Positions 37,771 through 46,129 of a stretch of DNA of 64,000 bases are shown here, piece after piece. Below the pieces are notes generated by a model. That model saw only the letters and a program-made list of their open reading frames with translations, was not told where the DNA came from and did not search any database. The stretch lies in NCBI RefSeq assembly GCF_947498825.1, contig NZ_CANMLV010000010.1:62001-126000 (forward strand). The letters run 5' to 3'. The DNA comes from an uncultured Cedecea sp. GTDB lineage: Bacteria; Pseudomonadota; Gammaproteobacteria; Enterobacterales; Enterobacteriaceae. Each line of letters opens with the position of its first letter. Position 1 is the stretch's first letter. Made by a program: the position numbers and the translations under genes.

Positions 37771-39567
37771 ATGCATAATTTATTTGGGTTTAATAATATA
37801 TTTGAACACTCTAATGCTAGATATTTCACTTCTAACCAACTAGCTGAAGAGTTTGTTTGGACCCCAGCATTTGAATCTCTAATATCTAACAAAAATCATA
37901 TAATACTAGGTTCTCGAGGCTCGGGTAAGACTGCTTTGATTAAAATGCTTTCTCATGAATGTCTTACTAAATTAAATGATGAAAAAGCAAGAAAAATCAT
38001 AGATCAACGCTCGTTTATTGCGACGTACATTCCCTTGAAAGTTGAATGGGTAAACTCAATTGGTGACATTGATGATAATAACCAGCTTTTTAAGTGGAGT
38101 TTGAACTTATCTTCATGCGCAAGATTTCTAGATACCATACGAAGCTGCCTTCATTCGTATATTGAGGATGAGATAGATAGGATTATCAAAGAAAAATCCA
38201 TTTGCAATAAAATATCAGAATTATGGCTGTCTAAGAAATTAAATACAATTACCGATATTTATGACGAGCTAGAGATTACCGAATATAAAAAGAACATTGT
38301 ATTTAATAAGATGAAGCTAGGTCTTAAATTAAGTGATGATGATCTTATGGTTGGGCTTAACTTTAATACTGATCTATTTAAGCCTTTAACAATGGCACTC
38401 TCTGCGGTAAGAAAAGAAATCGGACTTTCTAATTCTTCTACATTTTGTGTTTGTATTGATGAGGCTGAATTCTTAACAAAAGAGCATCATAAAATATTGA
38501 ACACGCATATGAGGTCATATAATGAGATCGTATTCAAGATAACAACAATGCCATACCGGCACTATACTCTGGAAACTGATACGGGCACTCCATTAAACAT
38601 GGGGCACGACTTTGATTATTTAAATATTGATAAGCAAGGCCTCCATGGTAGTTCAAATAATAACTCTCATAATTTCTTTGAAAATTTCGCAGATAAGCTT
38701 TTTAGAAAAAGAATAAAAAATTCATCTATTATAAATAAAGATATCACACTAGAGTTTCTTTTGGGTAATTCAATATTAGTTGACTCCCCTAAAGATGCGC
38801 TCCCTGATGATAAACTGATGGAGAAGGTGAGAGAGTATTGTGATTCCAGTACGATCAAAAGAGCGGAGAGGTTACTGGATCAAGACTATTCTCTTTTCGA
38901 GAGCTCAGTATCAAGAAAATTAAGAGGAATACTGATATTAAAAGATTCTTTTCAACGTTATAAAGGTAATGCTTCACCATTTATATTTTCTGGGTATTCA
39001 CTGATAGTAAGATGTTCTGATGGAAACCCACGTCGTCTATTACGGTTATTCAATTATCTTTTTTCAAAGAATATTGAATCTTGTACTGAGCTTAAGCCTC
39101 TATCAGACAAGGAACAAGGTGCAAAACTAAAAGAGTTTTCATACTCAGAGCTAGATGGTTTAAACCTAGAGGTGGACGGAAAGAAAGCTTTCGATTTGTT
39201 TACAACAATTGGGAGGTTTTTAAAAGACAAACTTCATACAGACAAAATAAATACAGATACATACAACTCATTTTCATTCGATGTTGAAGATGATAACGTA
39301 TGGAAGTATATAGAAACAGCTGTAGATCTAGGTTTAATTTACCCAGATTTTAGAGGGTTGGACAATGATAACAAAATGCCAAACAGAAAAGGTAGATTTT
39401 CCTTGGCCTTTTGTTTATCTCCTCATTTTTACTTAATGCCAAGAAAAGGAAACTCCATCAAATTATCTGTGATAATGAACAATTCTTCTTATAGCCGATT
39501 TAAAGCTATAAATAAAAATAATGATGATGGACAATATAGTCTAGACTGGGAGGAGGATGATGAATAA
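37771..39567 (+). CDS. P-loop ATPase, ORC/Cdc6-like, gene 2 of the candidate system
   Basis: This 598-residue ATPase has Walker A GSRGSGKT at 47-54 and Walker B FCVCIDEAEFL at about 225-235. A sensor-2-like SDGNPRRLLRLFNYLF (near residue 415) is typical of ORC/Cdc6 and NACHT/STAND-like AAA proteins. The C-terminal 150 residues may include a winged-helix part (RFLKDKLHTDK...WKYIETAVDLGLIYPD). It starts HNLFGFNNIFEHSNARYFTSNQLAEEFVWT, where FEHSNAR...EEFV could be a sensing or interaction segment. It overlaps the next gene by 11 bases. No known defence family name is assigned. Confidence 0.85.
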   Translation: MHNLFGFNNIFEHSNARYFTSNQLAEEFVWTPAFESLISNKNHIILGSRGSGKTALIKMLSHECLTKLNDEKARKIIDQRSFIATYIPLKVEWVNSIGDIDDNNQLFKWSLNLSSCARFLDTIRSCLHSYIEDEIDRIIKEKSICNKISELWLSKKLNTITDIYDELEITEYKKNIVFNKMKLGLKLSDDDLMVGLNFNTDLFKPLTMALSAVRKEIGLSNSSTFCVCIDEAEFLTKEHHKILNTHMRSYNEIVFKITTMPYRHYTLETDTGTPLNMGHDFDYLNIDKQGLHGSSNNNSHNFFENFADKLFRKRIKNSSIINKDITLEFLLGNSILVDSPKDALPDDKLMEKVREYCDSSTIKRAERLLDQDYSLFESSVSRKLRGILILKDSFQRYKGNASPFIFSGYSLIVRCSDGNPRRLLRLFNYLFSKNIESCTELKPLSDKEQGAKLKEFSYSELDGLNLEVDGKKAFDLFTTIGRFLKDKLHTDKINTDTYNSFSFDVEDDNVWKYIETAVDLGLIYPDFRGLDNDNKMPNRKGRFSLAFCLSPHFYLMPRKGNSIKLSVIMNNSSYSRFKAINKNNDDGQYSLDWEEDDE

Positions 39568-40510
39568 ATTACATATAGATGACTTATCAATAGGTGAGCT
39601 AAGTCAGTCAAAATATGATATTGCATTATTTTCTTGTGGATACGAAGAACGCTGTATTGACGTGGCTACACGATTGCATAAAAAAAATATCGACAATGTG
39701 ATTGTTTTAGCTTTTGACCAACATAAAGAAGATCCAGTTCGTATCGATAGTTTAAATTACTTTTCAGAAAACTGGGCTGGCTTCAAATTGCTAGAAATTT
39801 CACAAAGAGAAATTTCTGAAATACAAAAAGCACTAAGTAAAATAATTAACAAGGTTAATGTTACGGAATTAAAAATATTAATTGACTACACCTCGATGTC
39901 TCGAGCTTGGTATGCAGCGATTTTAAACTACCTAGTCAATTTTTGTGAATTAAGAGTAACAGTTGATTTGACATATGCAACCGCAGTGTATAAAAATTTA
40001 GATCTCAACGTTGAACTAGGTGAGTTACGCATAATTCCGGGGTGTGAAGGTATTTCATTAACCAAAAGACATAATGCAGCAATATTTATGTTGGGCTTTG
40101 ATAGATATGGTCCTCAACGCTTGTATAACTTATTAAATCCAAACAAATGCTTTGGAATCATGGCTGCACCAGCTGCAACCTATGATTATGAAAATACTTG
40201 TTTAGAAAAAAACAAAGACTTTATTTCACACTACCTTGGTGGTGAAGATAAACTCATAAAATTGCCAATTAATAGTATTGCTACATGTTATGATAACATG
40301 TCACAAATGCTCTCTCCTCTTAGGTCTGAGTATAATGTTTCCATCATTCCATTTGGGCCAAAACCACATATTTTAGCCGCGATATTATGTAGCTTTAATT
40401 ATCCTAATGTTACCTGCCTATACTCTGAATATATTCGAAATGAAACTACAAAAGTTGAATCCTCCGGTGATTTTGTAATATCTCGCTTGCATGTTAAAAA
40501 AAATGAATAA
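39557..40510 (+). CDS. Unknown Rossmann-like protein, gene 3 of the candidate system
   Basis: This 317-residue soluble protein is not recognised. Alternating hydrophobic strands and helices suggest Rossmann-like folds: YDIALFSCGYEERC (28-33), LKILIDYTSMSRAWYAAIL (109-121), VTVDLTYATAVY (about 135-145), then a second half with CFGIMAAPA and YNVSIIPFGPKPHILAAILCSFNYPNVTCLYSEY. The last segment recalls CARF/SAVED-like sensor domains (a G-x-K-P-H segment before a helix, then a strand). It starts inside the ATPase gene behind a strong GGGAGGAGG site, so the three proteins are probably made together. The fold is inference. Confidence 0.75.
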   Translation: MMNKLHIDDLSIGELSQSKYDIALFSCGYEERCIDVATRLHKKNIDNVIVLAFDQHKEDPVRIDSLNYFSENWAGFKLLEISQREISEIQKALSKIINKVNVTELKILIDYTSMSRAWYAAILNYLVNFCELRVTVDLTYATAVYKNLDLNVELGELRIIPGCEGISLTKRHNAAIFMLGFDRYGPQRLYNLLNPNKCFGIMAAPAATYDYENTCLEKNKDFISHYLGGEDKLIKLPINSIATCYDNMSQMLSPLRSEYNVSIIPFGPKPHILAAILCSFNYPNVTCLYSEYIRNETTKVESSGDFVISRLHVKKNE

Positions 40511-40632
40511 CTTATTGATTCTACTACATTACTAGATGATTTAGTTTGGGTGTAAGATATTGTAAGTATCTCACCAAAGCGGGCCACATGTTTTTAGGTA
40601 TCTGACCTAACGAGCAATAGAGTTCGTGATGC

Positions 40633-40644
40633 CCGCTCCTGGCA
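40633..40644. repeat. Module-junction repeat, copy B, split by the IS1182-family element
   Basis: CCGCTCCTGGCA runs up to the left end of the insertion sequence; after its right end the sequence resumes as CAAAGCAGACTGCC (42410 on). The uninterrupted site would read as core plus the AGCAGAC arm. Confidence 0.55.
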
Positions 40645-42405
40645 CAGGCTGTGTGAAAACTGCTGATCACTTTTTGGTCTAAGCAGCGACTTTATATGTT
40701 CAACCATTCTTGATAAACCCATGCGGTAACCTACTTTATTTAATAAAATTAAAAGCATACGATTAAATATTGCGGGTACAGATATGACCCATCACATTAA
40801 AGGCCAGGGCAGACATCAGGTGACTTTACTCCCTGAAGTGCTGGATGATTTTGTCACTGAAGATAACCCAGTTAGAGTAGTTGATGTATTTGTAGATGGA
40901 TTACAGCTTGATTCTCTTGGTTTCGAGAGAGTTAATGCAAAGCAGACCGGGCGGCCTGGGTATCACCCCGCAACCATGTTAAAGCTGTACATTTATGGAT
41001 ACCTGAACCGCATCCAATCGTCCCGCAGGTTAGAAAAAGAGGCTCATCGGAACGTTGAGCTGATGTGGTTACTTGAACGATTAACGCCTGATTTTAAAAC
41101 CATTGCAGACTTCAGAAAAAACAATAGTAAAGGTATCAAAAACACCTGCCGAGCTTTTATTGACCTGTGTCGGCAGATGCAAATGTTCACCGATGTAGTT
41201 GTTGCCATCGACGGCAGCAAGTTCAAGGCAGTAAACAGTAAATCGAACAACTTCACACCTCAGAAAACAAAAGGTCACATCGAAAGGGTCGAGCAAAGTA
41301 TCGCTCTATACCTGAATAAGCTCGATGAAGCTGACAAGACTGCTGAGCCTGAAATAATCGCTGATTTAACAGCGACGAAACTGGCATGGTTGCAAAATCG
41401 TTTAGAAGAGTTAAAACAAATTCAGCAGGCCGTGGAGCAGCATCCCGATAAACAATTGTCGCTGACAGATCCTGATTCCCGTTTGATGAAAATAAACAAT
41501 GTTAACCGCCAGGTTAGCTATAACGTTCAGACTGCCGTTGATGCTAAATATCACCTGATTGTTGCGCATGAAGTAACGAATACACCAGACCGTGGGCAGC
41601 TAACAGCGGTGACAAAATTAGCGCAAGACGCTGTTGGCAAAGCGGATATTACCGTACTGGCTGATAAAGGTTACTACAGCCGGGGTGATATTAAAGCAAC
41701 GCAGGACTTAGGTGCCGTAGCCTTAGTACCAAAAGGCGATACCTCAGGCGCTGACCGCAAAGGTCTTTTCAATCGTTCATTGTTCAAATATGACCAGGAA
41801 AAAGATATTTATATTTGTCCGATGGGTAGCGAGCTTCAGAACAGATTTACGGTGGTTGAGGATGGTTTAGAGCAGCAAATGTACTTTAACAATATTGCTT
41901 GTCGCGATTGCAGTCAGCGGTCAAGGTGCACCACATCAAAACGCGATCCGAGACGTATAAGGCGCTGGGTTCATGAAGCAGAAATGGAAGACATGCAAGC
42001 CAGGCTTAACACATCGCCAGAAACAGCTGTCGTGCGAAAGCAAACGGTAGAGCATCCGTTCGGGACAATTAAAATGTGGATGGGAGCGACTCACTTCCTG
42101 ACGCAACGGTTTAAAAACGTCAGCACAGAAATCAGTCTGCATGTGCTGGCTTATAACCTGAAAAGGATGATGTCAATCTGGGGTACTGAAGGACTGACCA
42201 TTAAGCTGCGAGGGCAATGCAACTAGCGGGAGTGGCCGCTTTAACCGCTGATAACAAGCCATTAGCACTCCATATCAAGCCACAAAAGCCTCGTTCTGCC
42301 TCTAGATACAAATCACAGCGGATACAGTCAATATCAGGAATATCTTGCATCCCTGACTGAGGATAGTACTCAGATACTGCAAAAAATGAGTTTTTACACA
42401 GCCTG
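40645..42405 (+). mobile_element. IS1182-family insertion sequence, complete
   Basis: An element of about 1.76 kb is bounded by inverted ends: CAGGCTGTGTGAAAACT on the left and, read inward from the right, CAGGCTGTGTAAAAACT. GGCA flanks both sides (40641-40644 and 42406-42409), a 4-bp target duplication. It contains one intact transposase. It inserted into copy B of the module-junction repeat. Confidence 0.8.
40784..42226 (+). CDS. IS1182-family transposase
   Basis: This 480-residue DDE transposase has an N-terminal helix-rich region (GRPGYHPATMLKLYIYGYLNRIQSSRRLEKE), the first Asp in VVVAIDGSKFKAVNSK (about 140), a second Asp in TVLADKGYYSRGDI (about 295), and the YREK-like end region VRKQTVEHPFGTIKMWMG. 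A zinc-like cysteine set (CPMG...CRDCSQRSRC) is present. It is full length and open, so the element could still move. The family call rests on motifs I recall for IS1182. Confidence 0.92.
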   Translation: MTHHIKGQGRHQVTLLPEVLDDFVTEDNPVRVVDVFVDGLQLDSLGFERVNAKQTGRPGYHPATMLKLYIYGYLNRIQSSRRLEKEAHRNVELMWLLERLTPDFKTIADFRKNNSKGIKNTCRAFIDLCRQMQMFTDVVVAIDGSKFKAVNSKSNNFTPQKTKGHIERVEQSIALYLNKLDEADKTAEPEIIADLTATKLAWLQNRLEELKQIQQAVEQHPDKQLSLTDPDSRLMKINNVNRQVSYNVQTAVDAKYHLIVAHEVTNTPDRGQLTAVTKLAQDAVGKADITVLADKGYYSRGDIKATQDLGAVALVPKGDTSGADRKGLFNRSLFKYDQEKDIYICPMGSELQNRFTVVEDGLEQQMYFNNIACRDCSQRSRCTTSKRDPRRIRRWVHEAEMEDMQARLNTSPETAVVRKQTVEHPFGTIKMWMGATHFLTQRFKNVSTEISLHVLAYNLKRMMSIWGTEGLTIKLRGQCN

Positions 42406-42581
42406 GGCACAAAGCAGACTGCCAAATCGTTTTGTGTGCAGTTCAGCTAAAGCACAACAATTCTGTGCTTCGCTTGCAGAGAATAACATAGTAACGATCG
42501 CCACATTTAACGAGAATGAACAATCAGCTTTATTTAAGTTGCAGAAATTGGCGCTCAGACTAATCGTCTTGACAGGATAAA
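42206..42581. other. IS tail and non-coding flank
   Basis: This stretch holds the transposase stop, the right end of the IS (to 42405) and 176 bp of flank. The ORF 42386-42580 crosses the IS end and is not credible. No gene is seen. Confidence 0.5.
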
Positions 42582-43403
42582 TTACCCTCCCATTGACTGC
42601 GCTGCCCTTTTAATCAGGTTTTCCCTACAACGATAACAAACTATTAATAATAGAAATGATAAAATCATGCTGGCTATCTTACGATATCTTTCATTTTCTT
42701 CTGAATAACTCTGATAAGCATCTGCAAGGTCACTGTAAGTTCTTGACAGCAGTTGTACCGAAGAGAAATATGACACCATTGCCTTATCACATATCTCTGA
42801 AGAAGCGTGTTCCGATTGAGAAATGTTGCGCATTATCACGCGGGTCTGCGCAACCAAAGCATCAGATAGTTTATCCTCAGATGTTGTAGACAAACCTGAA
42901 ACCAATGCCCAATAGTCTTGAACTGCATTTGTATTACATTCAGCAAGTTTGGGATAAATTTCGTGTAGATTGTCGGTTACAACCTTAACTGATTTGCGAG
43001 TTAAAGGGGGAAGGCTTGTATACCAGCTTACATATTTTAATTCTTCAAACGGCTTTAACATACCGATAATTATTGGCTTCTCTGTTAACCAAAAATCAAG
43101 ATATCGGGATTCGGAAATATTTAACTTAAGTGCAATTTGTGCAGTTTCTAAGAAAGTATGCTTTCGGGATGTCAATTCCTTCCTCATTTCATCCCGCTGT
43201 TTTTGATACTCATTACGTAAATTAATAAGCAATTGAGAATGTTCAACGACGATATTTTCATAATATCCTGGAGGCGTCACTGGGATCGTTTTTAAACTCA
43301 ACCATCCGAAGTTAAAAAATCCAATGCAAACCATGAGTAGCACAGTAATTATTTCATATTTATTTCTTCTGATGCTTTGAAAAAAGACAATCATCGATTT
43401 CAT
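42582..43403 (-). CDS. Unknown protein with two terminal transmembrane helices
   Basis: This 273-residue protein (start MKSMIVFFQSIRRNKY) has one membrane helix at about 17-37 (IITVLLMVCIGFFNFGWLSL) and another near the end (MILSFLLLIVCYRC). A soluble, mostly helical domain of about 190 residues between them is probably periplasmic. It contains a coiled stretch (LLINLRNEYQKQRDEMRKELTSRKH). No family is recognised. It is transcribed leftward between the IS and the right IS-end remnant. Two-TM proteins with a helical sensor domain occur in anti-phage loci, but no effector motif is visible here. Confidence 0.7.
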   Translation of the reverse strand: MKSMIVFFQSIRRNKYEIITVLLMVCIGFFNFGWLSLKTIPVTPPGYYENIVVEHSQLLINLRNEYQKQRDEMRKELTSRKHTFLETAQIALKLNISESRYLDFWLTEKPIIIGMLKPFEELKYVSWYTSLPPLTRKSVKVVTDNLHEIYPKLAECNTNAVQDYWALVSGLSTTSEDKLSDALVAQTRVIMRNISQSEHASSEICDKAMVSYFSSVQLLSRTYSDLADAYQSYSEENERYRKIASMILSFLLLIVCYRCRENLIKRAAQSMGG

Positions 43404-43497
43404 TCTGTTAGTGATTTCCTTTGTATGTGAGATTCATCGTTCAACCTCTATTTTTATTGCTCTCTGCGCGTTTACCTGCTCCAATTGATGAACATAC

Positions 43498-43524
43498 TGT
43501 AGTGGTTTACTGAATTTGGCCACC
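43498..43524 (+). repeat. IS-end remnant (right)
   Basis: TGTAGTGGTTTACTGAATTT followed by GGCCACC matches, in inverse orientation, the segment at 35453-35479 (24 of 27). With it, this terminus brackets 8 kb of cargo. Confidence 0.6.
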
Positions 43525-43564
43525 TGAATAGAGGTGATATCATCACCTCATACTCTTTGCAACT

Positions 43565-43586
43565 TCTGCTCTGGCACTCAGCAGAC
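43565..43586. repeat. Module-junction repeat, copy C
   Basis: TCTGCTCTGGCAC followed by AGCAGA forms a short hairpin (TCTGCT/AGCAGA). It lies 41 bp inside the right IS-end remnant and before the radC module. Confidence 0.5.
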
Positions 43587-43689
43587 GATCACATCCGAGA
43601 AGTATCTGATCGAAAAAATTTCATAATAGGTCTCGGAACAAATCCATTTTTCTAAACCTTTTCAGATAGATATTATCCCCATGGATCCT

Positions 43690-43729
43690 CCCGCATCCTC
43701 ACTGGATTGCGGGATTTTTTATTTTTTTA
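43690..43729 (+). terminator. Terminator upstream of the radC module
   Basis: CCCGCA and TGCGGG (extended by GGATCC-like flanks) form a stem followed by ATTTTTTATTTTTTT. No intact gene precedes it on this strand, so it may belong to a lost backbone gene (yfjX position). Confidence 0.65.
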
Positions 43730-43884
43730 CACTGTCATTGTGTATAAGTCACTGGGTCATTACTGGCTTCGTTTCCTCATGCATTTCGCAATCATATTGC
43801 CATCTTTCTGCTCGAATACAGCCATCACGCTTGTCGTATCGAATCCAGTGCCATCCTTACCACTTTTAATTAAGGAGATTTGCT

Positions 43885-44364
43885 ATGGAGAAACAAATCA
43901 CTCTGTTTACACCGGAACTACCATTACCGGCACAGCGCACCATTAAACGAGCCCTGAGTCTGCTTGACCACCATCTGCGTGAGCCGGGGGTGGCTTTCAC
44001 TTCCACACAGGCGGCTCGCGACTGGCTCATGCTGAAGATGAGTACCCTTGAGCGGGAAGAGTTTGTAGTGATGTATCTCAACAATCAGAACCAGCTGCTT
44101 GCTCACGAAACGCTGTTCACCGGCACCATTAGTCACACTGAAGTCCATCCCCGTGAGGTGGTAAAACGCGCCCTGTACTTTAACGCGGCGGCAGTGATTT
44201 TTGCCCATAACCACCCATCCGGGGAGGTGAATCCAAGCCAGGCAGACAAGGCCATTACCCAACGACTGGTACAGGCGCTGATGCTGGTGGAAGTTCGGGT
44301 GCCCGACCACCTGATTGTTGGCGGCAGGCAGATATTTTCCTTCGCCGAACATGGTCTTCTTTAA
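43885..44364 (+). CDS. yfjY: RadC-like JAB-domain protein (YfjY/YeeS family)
   Basis: This 159-residue single JAB1/MPN-like domain protein is the short RadC form found in CP4-type prophages. The metal-binding motif HxH-x-S...D is intact: His108 and His110 in FAHNHPSGEVNPSQAD, Ser112, Asp121. A conserved upstream block is TISHTEVHPREVVKRAL. The N-terminal helix-hairpin-helix part of chromosomal RadC is replaced by a short segment. It is first in a CP4-57-like module followed by antitoxin and toxin genes; its enzymatic role is unproven. Confidence 0.9.
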   Translation: MEKQITLFTPELPLPAQRTIKRALSLLDHHLREPGVAFTSTQAARDWLMLKMSTLEREEFVVMYLNNQNQLLAHETLFTGTISHTEVHPREVVKRALYFNAAAVIFAHNHPSGEVNPSQADKAITQRLVQALMLVEVRVPDHLIVGGRQIFSFAEHGLL

Positions 44365-44374
44365 CAGGAATAAA

Positions 44375-44713
44375 ATGATGAATAAAGACACTACCCAAAC
44401 CTGGGGTCTTAAACGAGATATCACGCCATGCTTCGGAGCACGGCTGGTGCAGGAAGGTAATCGTCTGCATTTTCTGGCAGAGCGGGCAGGATTCACCGGT
44501 ATGTTCAGTGAGGTACAGGCCCTACAACTGGAGGAAGCCTTCCCTCATTTTGTCGCACATCTGGAGCTGATGCTGCTCTCCTGTGAACTGAACTCCCGGT
44601 ACGCGCATTGCGTCACGCTGTACCGTAATGGGTTGACCTGTGAAGCCGATACGTTGGGCAGTCATGGGTATGTATATATCGCAATTTATCCCTCAAAACA
44701 GGTTAAAGACTGA
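44375..44713 (+). CDS. yfjZ: Type IV antitoxin of the YeeU/YfjZ (CbeA) family
   Basis: This 112-residue antitoxin starts at MMNKDTTQTWGLKRDITPCF (44375, preceded by AGGA); the longer in-frame start within radC was rejected. Family landmarks: WGLKRDITPCFGARLVQEGNRLHFLAERAGFTG and HGYVYIAIYPS at the end. In E. coli, CbeA-type antitoxins counter the toxin indirectly by stabilising MreB and FtsZ polymers. It lies 10 bp after the RadC-like gene and 66 bp before the toxin gene. Confidence 0.92.
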   Translation: MMNKDTTQTWGLKRDITPCFGARLVQEGNRLHFLAERAGFTGMFSEVQALQLEEAFPHFVAHLELMLLSCELNSRYAHCVTLYRNGLTCEADTLGSHGYVYIAIYPSKQVKD

Positions 44714-44779
44714 TTTTTAGCTTTATCCCTGCATCGTAATTCTTCAAACCTTTTCCTCCTTTATTAAGAGACTCCACTC

Positions 44780-45100
44780 ATGCAAATTTCAACTGTACCG
44801 GCCACGTTGCCGGTTTCGTCACGCCTGTCACCTGTGCAGGTCTGGCAGCAACTTTTAACGTATCTACTGGAGCAACATTACGGCCTGACACTCAACGACA
44901 CGCCATTCCATGACGACGCGGCCATTCAGGAACATATCGAAGCGGGAATAACACTGGCTGATGCCGTAAATTTCTTGGTGGAACGCTATGAACTGGTACG
45001 CACTGACCGTAAGGGGTTCACCTGGCATGAGCAAACACCTTTTCTTACCGCAACCGATATTCTCAGAGCCAGACGAGCTACCGGGTTGATGAATACGTAA
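44780..45100 (+). CDS. ypjF: Type IV toxin of the CbtA/YpjF/YkfI family
   Basis: This 106-residue toxin of the YeeV/CbtA family inhibits FtsZ and MreB polymerisation in E. coli relatives. Signatures: [54 protein letters not shown] and [17 protein letters not shown] at the end. It is normal in length and partnered with the upstream antitoxin; the pair could help retain the element. A terminator follows at 45167. Confidence 0.92.
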   Translation: MQISTVPATLPVSSRLSPVQVWQQLLTYLLEQHYGLTLNDTPFHDDAAIQEHIEAGITLADAVNFLVERYELVRTDRKGFTWHEQTPFLTATDILRARRATGLMNT

Positions 45101-45166
45101 ATTCTTCGATCTTCATTCCTGATTTTTACCTCTGCGCTTTCCTCCCTTTTTATTCCTCGCATAATG

Positions 45167-45200
45167 CGCCTGCCAATTCCGGCAGGCGTGTTTGCTTTTA
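45167..45200 (+). terminator. Terminator after the toxin gene
   Basis: CGCCTGCC and GGCAGGCG form an 8-bp stem with a 6-base loop followed by TGTTTGCTTTT. Confidence 0.8.
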
Positions 45201-45213
45201 TGGACGATTAACG

Positions 45214-46047
45214 ATGCAAACAGAACCCGACGTGTTAACAGATCACAACGAACTTATCCTTTCGACCAATATCGAACGTGTGGTCACTGGCCGCGATGCT
45301 GCACTGAAACAGATAGAACAACTCATTCAGCAGCTTGATGCCATTTCACGTTTAACCTCAGAAATTGGCGGTGGTACAGCGCAAGATTGGGCGATGAAAG
45401 CGGGGCACCGTTACGATAGCTGGATGACCGAAAAGGTAGATAAAGCGCTGCCTGCCGTTACCCACAATATTGACCGGAGTATCTGGCGCGACTTGATGCT
45501 GAAGTCCGGCATGATGGCATTGATGGATGCCCAGGCCCGTGACCAGTGGCATAAAAACTTGGAGGAGGGAGACCTTCCTGCCATTAGCGAAGCCAATATC
45601 CTCAGTACCTTTAAGCAGTTACATCTGAATAAAAGGGATGTCTTTGAACGCGGTATCATCAATGTCTTCAAAGGGCTGTCATGGGATTATAAAACTAATA
45701 GCCCCTGTCGTTTTGGGAAGAAGATCATCATTAACAATCTGGTGACGCATAACCGCTGGGGATTCAGTCTTAACTGGGGCTGGCGACGCGATCAGCTGGC
45801 TGACTTGGAGCGTATGCTGTTTCTGCTGGATGGCAAACCGATCCCTGATAATCGTGCTGATATCTCTACCCGACTAATGGAACATATTCGGGATAACCCA
45901 GCTAAGGAAGCCTATGAAGATGAGTTCTTTAGTATTCGTTACTTTCAGAAGGGCACGGCACATCTGACGTTTAAACGTCCGGAACTGATTGAGAAGATGA
46001 ACGATATTATCGCAAGATACTACCCGGGAATGTTGGCTTCGAGATGA
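45214..46047 (+). CDS. DUF4942 protein
   Basis: This 277-residue protein with a DUF4942 core is common downstream of YeeU/YeeV-type pairs in enterobacterial islands; its function is unknown. It is soluble and helical. Conserved-looking blocks are IDRSIWRDLMLKSGMMALMDAQARDQWHKNL, FERGIINVFKGLSWDYKTNSPCRFGKKIII and the C-terminal FSIRYFQKGTAHLTFKRPELIEKMNDIIARYYPGML. A degenerate copy of this last segment is found 6.3 kb downstream (52346-52435), so cargo may have been inserted at its 3' end. Confidence 0.88.
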   Translation: MQTEPDVLTDHNELILSTNIERVVTGRDAALKQIEQLIQQLDAISRLTSEIGGGTAQDWAMKAGHRYDSWMTEKVDKALPAVTHNIDRSIWRDLMLKSGMMALMDAQARDQWHKNLEEGDLPAISEANILSTFKQLHLNKRDVFERGIINVFKGLSWDYKTNSPCRFGKKIIINNLVTHNRWGFSLNWGWRRDQLADLERMLFLLDGKPIPDNRADISTRLMEHIRDNPAKEAYEDEFFSIRYFQKGTAHLTFKRPELIEKMNDIIARYYPGMLASR

Positions 46048-46129
46048 TTAGTGTCGCCAGAACCCTAGGTTGTGATCGAATCATGCTACTTTAACAAGTA
46101 TCACTGGTACTTATTAAAAGATGATAATC

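Noticed and set aside
42386-42580. 64-codon ORF across the IS right end
   Set aside because: It starts inside the IS terminus and continues into flank, so it is a chance fusion.
43681-43946. ORFs of 62 and 79 codons before radC
   Set aside because: They begin in or near a terminator hairpin and run into the radC start; no conserved content.
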